Source: Verrucomicrobiaceae bacterium
GTDB lineage: Bacteria > Verrucomicrobiota > Verrucomicrobiia > Verrucomicrobiales > Verrucomicrobiaceae
Assembly: GCA_016795465.1 (NCBI GenBank)
Contig: JAEUHK010000059.1
Span: forward strand, 1-64,000
DNA length: 64,000 nt
Direction: 5' to 3'
Under the pieces are notes generated by a model. It saw only the letters and a list, made by a program, of their open reading frames with translations. It was not told the DNA's origin and did not search any database. The translations under genes and the position numbers were made by a program. Within the stretch, counting starts at the first letter, position 1; every line of letters begins with the position of its first letter. This document shows, piece after piece, positions 60,067 to 64,000 of the stretch.

Positions 60067-60671
60067 CGCGGCCGCAAACCTCCGCTGCCGGCCAACTTTG
60101 AGCGCATGGCAGGATCGTCCACCGCACGGTCCACGGCGTCTTGCAGCGCACGGGAGGTCAATTCCTGGAGAATTGGAAGCGGCGAGCCCGAGCCAGGACG
60201 ATAGGCGGCGCTTTGACGCTCCGCCGAATACACTTTGGAGAAAAGCACCCGGCCGCTGCCTACCTCGACGATATTCATCCGCACCTTTGCCGAGGCATAA
60301 GGATGCACCAGCAGCTCGGAGTGGAGCTCGAGCACATCGCCGGTGATGAGAAAACGGGCCTTGTCTGAGTCGGTGAGCATGCCGCGATTTTCCAGCGCAT
60401 GCGCAAAGGCATTCGCGACGACGGTTTCGACCGGTGCGGTGCTGTTGAGATGCTCAATCGGCACTCCGAGGGGCAGTTTCACCGTGCCGAGGTAACGCGA
60501 ATCGAGGCCGCGCTTGTTGGCAAAGGCACCTACCGTGAGTTCAGGGGTTCCGCGCTGGGCTCCACCAGGTGGCGGCACATAGTCGAGGGTGATCGAGGAA
60601 TCTGAGGCACAGGAGGCAAGGCCGAGAGCAGAAACTAGTGCACACAGGAGGGAGAAACGACGGGAGTCCAT
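60045..60671 (-). CDS. Predicted lipoprotein of unknown function (YajG-like pattern)
   Basis: A 208-residue lipoprotein with a clear lipobox LGLASC (Cys near residue 21). The mature part is an alpha/beta domain with ITLDYVPPPGG and a surface-lipid-like pattern (ELTVGAFANKRG, VANAFAHALENRGML, FLITGDVLELHS, YASAKVRMNIVEVGSGRVLFSKVY) resembling YajG/ABC-type envelope lipoproteins. The C-terminus is Arg- and Gly-rich. It converges with the PhoR-like gene, overlapping it by 22 bases. No specific function is claimed. Confidence 0.75.
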   Translation of the reverse strand: MDSRRFSLLCALVSALGLASCASDSSITLDYVPPPGGAQRGTPELTVGAFANKRGLDSRYLGTVKLPLGVPIEHLNSTAPVETVVANAFAHALENRGMLTDSDKARFLITGDVLELHSELLVHPYASAKVRMNIVEVGSGRVLFSKVYSAERQSAAYRPGSGSPLPILQELTSRALQDAVDRAVDDPAMRSKLAGSGGLRPRYTPGML

Positions 60672-60760
60672 GGTCAGGTGGTTTGTTTAGACGCTTTGGA
60701 AGAGCGAATCAATGGACGAAGTGCCAGCCGTCTCATTCGGATTTCTTTCCAGACAAAAAA

Positions 60761-60830
60761 CAACCCTGCCGGATTCGGTCCTCAGGAAAAAAACCCCCAA
60801 AACCTGAAGCCAATATACCCGGCAGGGTTG
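60761..60830. promoter_or_regulatory. Nested inverted repeat upstream of the YkuD-like gene
   Basis: A perfect 12-base inverted repeat: CAACCCTGCCGG at 60761-60772 and CCGGCAGGGTTG at 60819-60830, spaced by 46 bases. Inside it lies a shorter stem (TCAGG with CCTGA at 60782 and 60803) around an A/C-rich loop. It is in the gap between divergent genes and ends 32 bases before the YkuD-like start, so it could be a leader structure or operator. Confidence 0.5.
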
Positions 60831-60862
60831 ATTTATTGGTTATATTCAAAAACCGCCTTCCC

Positions 60863-61636
60863 ATGCAATACCAAAAACTTTCTTTCCGAAAAAAAACTTG
60901 GCTGGCCGCTGCCCTAGTGGTCTTCACCAGCATGATTTCCTCCTCTGTGGCCCGTGCCCAACTCGGCCGGGCCGTGCGTCAGGTCATTGTAACCCAAGCT
61001 GCGGGCTGGAACTCGAACACCGCCACGATGCAGTGTTACCAACGTCCCTCGGCACGAGATCCGTGGCAGCCAGTGTTTGCCAAGCCGGTGCCCGTGCTGC
61101 TTGGGAAAAAAGGTCTGGCCTGGGGTCGTGGGGTCTTCAACCCGCCAGCCAATGGCATTCCTGCCAAGGTCGAAAAGGATTGGAAGGCACCCGCAGGCAT
61201 TTTCCAATTGGGCAGCCTGTTTGGCTACGCATCCACCGCACCCGGTGGAGCCCGCTGGCCTTACATCCAGGTGGGCCCATGGGACGCCTACGTGGACGAC
61301 TCCAACAATCCCTATTACAACCGGCATGTCCGCATCGATCCCCGGCAGGGCGTTCCCCCGTGGTTTGAAAAGCAGCGAATGCGCCTCGGAGATGCCGCCT
61401 ACAAATGGATGCTCGAAATCCGTCACAACCAGCAACCAGCGGCCCCAGGCTACGGCAGTGCCATTTTCTTCCACGTGCGCCGTGGACCAGACAAACCGAG
61501 CGCCGGATGCACAACCATGGCCGAGGCCGATCTCGTGCGCCTACTGCGCTGGCTGGATCCGCAGGCGGCACCGCATTACGTCCTGCTGCCAAAGGCGGAC
61601 TACGCCGCACTTCGAGGTGCCTGGGGCCTGCCCTGA
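60863..61636 (+). CDS. YkuD-like L,D-transpeptidase (exported)
   Basis: A 257-residue protein with a long signal peptide (SFRKKTWLAAALVVFTSM to ARAQ). The catalytic pattern is near residues 200-225: GSAIFFHVRRGPDKPSAGCTTM, where the His and the Cys in S-x-GC match L,D-transpeptidases that form 3-3 crosslinks or attach proteins to peptidoglycan. Preceding residues (NPPANGIPAKVEKDWKAPAG, YYNRHVRID) are typical of this divergent subgroup. An inverted repeat lies in the leader and a bidirectional terminator follows. No partner genes are adjacent. Confidence 0.83.
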   Translation: MQYQKLSFRKKTWLAAALVVFTSMISSSVARAQLGRAVRQVIVTQAAGWNSNTATMQCYQRPSARDPWQPVFAKPVPVLLGKKGLAWGRGVFNPPANGIPAKVEKDWKAPAGIFQLGSLFGYASTAPGGARWPYIQVGPWDAYVDDSNNPYYNRHVRIDPRQGVPPWFEKQRMRLGDAAYKWMLEIRHNQQPAAPGYGSAIFFHVRRGPDKPSAGCTTMAEADLVRLLRWLDPQAAPHYVLLPKADYAALRGAWGLP

Positions 61637-61647
61637 AGGCACAAAAA

Positions 61648-61673
61648 AGGCACCACGGGTGAGCGTGGTGCCT
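61648..61673. terminator. Bidirectional Rho-independent terminator
   Basis: Perfect 10-base stem, AGGCACCACG at 61648-61657 and CGTGGTGCCT at 61664-61673, with a 6-base loop. It is followed by GTTTTA on the plus strand and preceded by A-rich sequence, giving a T-run on the minus strand. It serves both the YkuD-like gene and the convergent regulator gene. Confidence 0.88.
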
Positions 61674-61700
61674 GTTTTACAGTGCCACTATGGCATCCGC

Positions 61701-62342
61701 TCATTTTTCGACCCAGCGGACCGCTTCCATCAGCAACTCACGAGCCGAGGCGAGGCCGAGTTTCTGGCGGATGTTCGCCTTATGGGCGTCCACGGTCTTG
61801 GCGCTGAGGCCAAGTTTTTCGGCCATGGAGTGCGAATCAAACCCGCGTCCGACCATTTCAAAGATCTCCAACTGGCGGTCGCTGAGCATGCGGGCGGGTT
61901 CGCCACGGGAACCACCACCACGGGCGCTGCCTCCGGAGACGATGCTGCCCAGCAGGCTGGCGCTGAAGAAGAACGAACCCGTGGCGATCTGGCGCACACC
62001 TTGCAACACGCGTCCTGGTTGCTCGCCCTTCATCACATAGCCCATGGCACCGGCCCGCAGGCAGCGCTCAGCATAGACGTTCTCGTCATGCATCGAGTAA
62101 ACGAGGATCTGAAGGTTCGCGTTGCTGGCCTTGAGCTTCTTAATGAGGTCCACGCCACTCCTGTCTTTCAGAGTGATGTCGAGAATGACGATGTCAGGCT
62201 TGAGTTTGCTGATTTGCTGGAGGGCGGTGTTGGCATCTTCGGCGCTGCCAACGACCTGCATGTCCTCTTGAGCGTCTATCAGCTTCTTAAGGCCTTCAAT
62301 CACAATGGGATGGTCGTCTAGGATGTAGATTTTACTTTTCAC
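61701..62342 (-). CDS. NarL/LuxR-family response regulator (orphan)
   Basis: A 213-residue regulator. Receiver (1-120): LDDHPI acidic pair, phospho-acceptor Asp in PDIVILDITLKDRSG and Lys in GYVMKGEQ. A Gly/Ser/Arg-rich linker (SGGSARGGGSRGEP) leads to the LuxR-type helix-turn-helix (LSDRQLEIFEMVGRG, SHSMAEKLGLSAKTVDAHKANIRQKLG). No kinase gene is adjacent on either side, so its partner is elsewhere. It is convergent with the YkuD-like gene, sharing the terminator, and divergent from the esterase gene. Confidence 0.92.
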   Translation of the reverse strand: MKSKIYILDDHPIVIEGLKKLIDAQEDMQVVGSAEDANTALQQISKLKPDIVILDITLKDRSGVDLIKKLKASNANLQILVYSMHDENVYAERCLRAGAMGYVMKGEQPGRVLQGVRQIATGSFFFSASLLGSIVSGGSARGGGSRGEPARMLSDRQLEIFEMVGRGFDSHSMAEKLGLSAKTVDAHKANIRQKLGLASARELLMEAVRWVEK

Positions 62343-62539
62343 GGTCCCGCCAGTTCATTCACAGCCAAGGCATTGTCAAATTACCATCCTTAAGAATTTC
62401 ATCAATCACAGGCGGTCACGCGAACACTGCAAACTGTCCATTAGTCGAATGACCAAATTTAGCCTCCCCTGCACTGCCATGACTGCAAATCGAGCAAAAG
62501 GACTCCCTTCGTTTCGTTAAGCGCATCACCTGCCCCCCA

Positions 62540-63469
62540 ATGAAACACCTTCTAACCCTGCTCCTCCTCTCCACGCTCACCTCCTCGCTGCATGCACAAA
62601 AGGCAGGCAAAGAGAAGAAACTCGTCCACCTCACCAATTCGGCGGGCATCACGAAGGACATTGTTTTCAAACAGACGCCAGAGGGAGAGCTCAAGCTGCA
62701 CTTCTTCATGCCGCCAAAAGCTGATGTGAGCATCGCGGTCCAGAAACCCTGTGTGGTGTTCTTTTTCGGAGGGGGGTGGAAGAGCGGCTCTTATCTCCAG
62801 TTCGTCCCGCAAGCTGAATATCTGGCCAGCCGCGGCATTGTGGCTGCTTGTTCGGATTATCGAATCCTCAGTATCCACAAAACGCTGCCGGACAAAGCTG
62901 TCGAGGACGCCAAAAGCGCCATTCGCTGGGTGCGCGGGCACGCGGATGAACTCGGCATCGACCCGGACAAGATTATCGCGGCCGGTGGGTCGGCCGGCGG
63001 ACATCTGGCCGCCTGCACCGCGCTGGTGTCGGCATACGACGCTCCCACCGATAACAAGTCTGTGTCATCCAAACCCAATGCCATGGTGCTCTTCAACCCC
63101 GCGATGAACATCGCCACCCTCTTCAAGGAGCGAGCCACCTCCGGCACTCCGGGTATCACTCTCGAAATGGCGGAGGCCATCACGCCCAACTCCTTTGTCA
63201 CAAAAGACACTCCGCCGGCGATCTTGTTTTTCGGCAGCGAGGACAAGCTCAAACTCGGTGCCGATGAATACCGCCAGAAAGCCCTCAAACTGGGCCTGCG
63301 GGCCGAAATGTGGGTGGCCCCCGGTCAGGCGCATGGCTTCTTCAACAAGGAGCCCTGGCTCCAGGTCACCGCACGCCAGATGGACGTGTTTCTAACCTCG
63401 CTCGGCTATCTGGGCGGGGAACCGACGCTCAAACTCCCTCCTGATGCGCCGCCCCTGAGCCGCGAATGA
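62540..63469 (+). CDS. Exported alpha/beta-hydrolase, esterase/lipase-like (BD-FAE type)
   Basis: A 309-residue protein with a signal peptide (MKHLLTLLLLSTLTSSLHAQ). Hormone-sensitive-lipase-like features: VVFFFGGGWKSGS (HGGG-like oxyanion region with Phe for His), nucleophile elbow AGGSAGGHLAACTA, Asp in FFGSEDKLKLGADE and His in GQAHGFFNKEPW, so a Ser-Asp-His triad is complete. This pattern occurs in bacterial carbohydrate acetyl- and feruloyl-esterases common in polysaccharide degraders. The 197-base gap upstream is AT-richer and probably holds divergent promoters. Confidence 0.86.
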   Translation: MKHLLTLLLLSTLTSSLHAQKAGKEKKLVHLTNSAGITKDIVFKQTPEGELKLHFFMPPKADVSIAVQKPCVVFFFGGGWKSGSYLQFVPQAEYLASRGIVAACSDYRILSIHKTLPDKAVEDAKSAIRWVRGHADELGIDPDKIIAAGGSAGGHLAACTALVSAYDAPTDNKSVSSKPNAMVLFNPAMNIATLFKERATSGTPGITLEMAEAITPNSFVTKDTPPAILFFGSEDKLKLGADEYRQKALKLGLRAEMWVAPGQAHGFFNKEPWLQVTARQMDVFLTSLGYLGGEPTLKLPPDAPPLSRE

Positions 63470-63549
63470 TGGCCTGTGAGATTTCTGTGGTGTTTTGAGA
63501 TCCTTTCTGATCTCATCGGGGTGGTTTTATCCAACAGCCATCCACTCTT

Positions 63550-64000
63550 ATGACCACGACTGAAGCTATCCGTTGGTTCAAGCATACGTTCTACCAAGAA
63601 CTCGGCGAGTCTGTCTCAGGCACGCTTTTCTCCATCGACCAGCTCTGTGCCATCGCCTTCCAGGAAACCGGTTACATTTGGCGGAACCTCACCGCCGGCC
63701 ACCCTGCGAAGCCCATCTTTCCCTATTGCGTGGGAGACACGCTCGACACGCCGAATCGCAGTGCGTTTCCAAAAAATCGCGCGGCATTGGAGGCAGTCGA
63801 AAAGGGCAAGGAGATGTTTCAGATCGCCAGGAAAGCTTTGGAAACAGTCGCTACCGTCGATGCTGGCTACGCCAAGGTCGCGAAGAACAAGAACAAGTTC
63901 TGCCATGGCTTCGGCGTGTTCCAGTATGACATCCAGTTCTTCAAAACAGACGCGTCGTGGTTTCTGCAAAAGAAGTGGGAGGACTTTGCTGCCTGCCGTG
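63550..64000 (+). CDS. Partial protein, lysozyme/transglycosylase-like (cut by window end)
   Basis: The first 150 residues of a gene cut by the window end. No signal peptide is visible. LCAIAFQETGYIWRNL carries a Glu in a helix, as at the active site of lysozyme-superfamily glycosidases, and KFCHGFGVFQYDIQFF resembles the following GxxQ segment. Between them is a region rich in Lys and Ala. These suggest a peptidoglycan-active or phage-like endolysin fold, but the C-terminus is missing and confidence is low. The start ATG at 63550 opens MTTTEAIRWFKHTF. Confidence 0.55.
   Translation, partial: MTTTEAIRWFKHTFYQELGESVSGTLFSIDQLCAIAFQETGYIWRNLTAGHPAKPIFPYCVGDTLDTPNRSAFPKNRAALEAVEKGKEMFQIARKALETVATVDAGYAKVAKNKNKFCHGFGVFQYDIQFFKTDASWFLQKKWEDFAACR

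Overview
The window looks like chromosome of a Verrucomicrobiota bacterium, probably near Prosthecobacter/Verrucomicrobium. The reasons are high GC, very long multidomain secreted proteins with lamin-tail repeats, a PEP-CTERM protein, DUF1080 and GDSL/SGNH secreted proteins, and spacer repeats that read as 'FVIRHSSF'-type peptides. This assignment is inference from gene content; no rRNA is present. Genes are densely packed, ATGA stop/start overlaps are common, and no gene-free stretch exceeds 300 bases.

Left part (1-21.1 kb): the end of a cysteine desulfurase and a small lipoprotein; a gluconokinase/zinc dehydrogenase pair; DUF58, pentapeptide-repeat and LpxH-like proteins; then a minus-strand unit of TPR lipoprotein, a 3,239-residue secreted protein, an ECF-like sigma factor and a small membrane protein. 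Divergent from it is a 568-residue protein with a possible TIM barrel. Next come an ArsR-like regulator with a histone-H1-like tail and the betaine-lipid pair btaA-btaB.

Centre (21.1-45.5 kb): the most striking region, a minus-strand run encoding a two-partner secretion (TPS) system with its own energy-transducing set. In transcription order it is TpsB transporter, ExbB with an extracytoplasmic DUF2341/LamG region, ExbD, TonB, outer-membrane porin, periplasmic coiled-coil protein, parvulin isomerase, a 3,770-residue filamentous-haemagglutinin-type TpsA, and a membrane-anchored TPR protein. Upstream lie a small anchored protein, a PstS-like secreted protein and a PEP-CTERM protein. Short dispersed repeats sit in three spacers of the run; one copy encodes part of the isomerase signal peptide.

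Right part (45.6-64 kb): a response regulator with a degenerate histidine kinase (phospho-acceptor His replaced by Leu) and a thioredoxin-like protein lacking the nucleophilic Cys; tRNA-Ser(GGA); a NadD-NadK fusion followed by an M14-like peptidase and a lipase-like lipoprotein; SGNH, DUF1080 and rhodanese proteins; coaD-DUF177-rpmF; a lipid cluster (FabG-like reductase, ACP, flippase-like membrane protein, patatin); an FGE-like lipoprotein without the catalytic cysteines; a conventional PhoB/PhoR pair; a YkuD-like transpeptidase; a NarL-type regulator; an esterase; and a partial lysozyme-like protein cut by the window end.

Themes are envelope construction and surface display (TPS/Ton system, giant secreted protein, PEP-CTERM), lipid remodelling (btaAB, lipid cluster) and possible phosphate sensing (PhoB/PhoR, PstS-like protein). 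All functions are inferred by reading motifs in the translated sequence; no database search was run.
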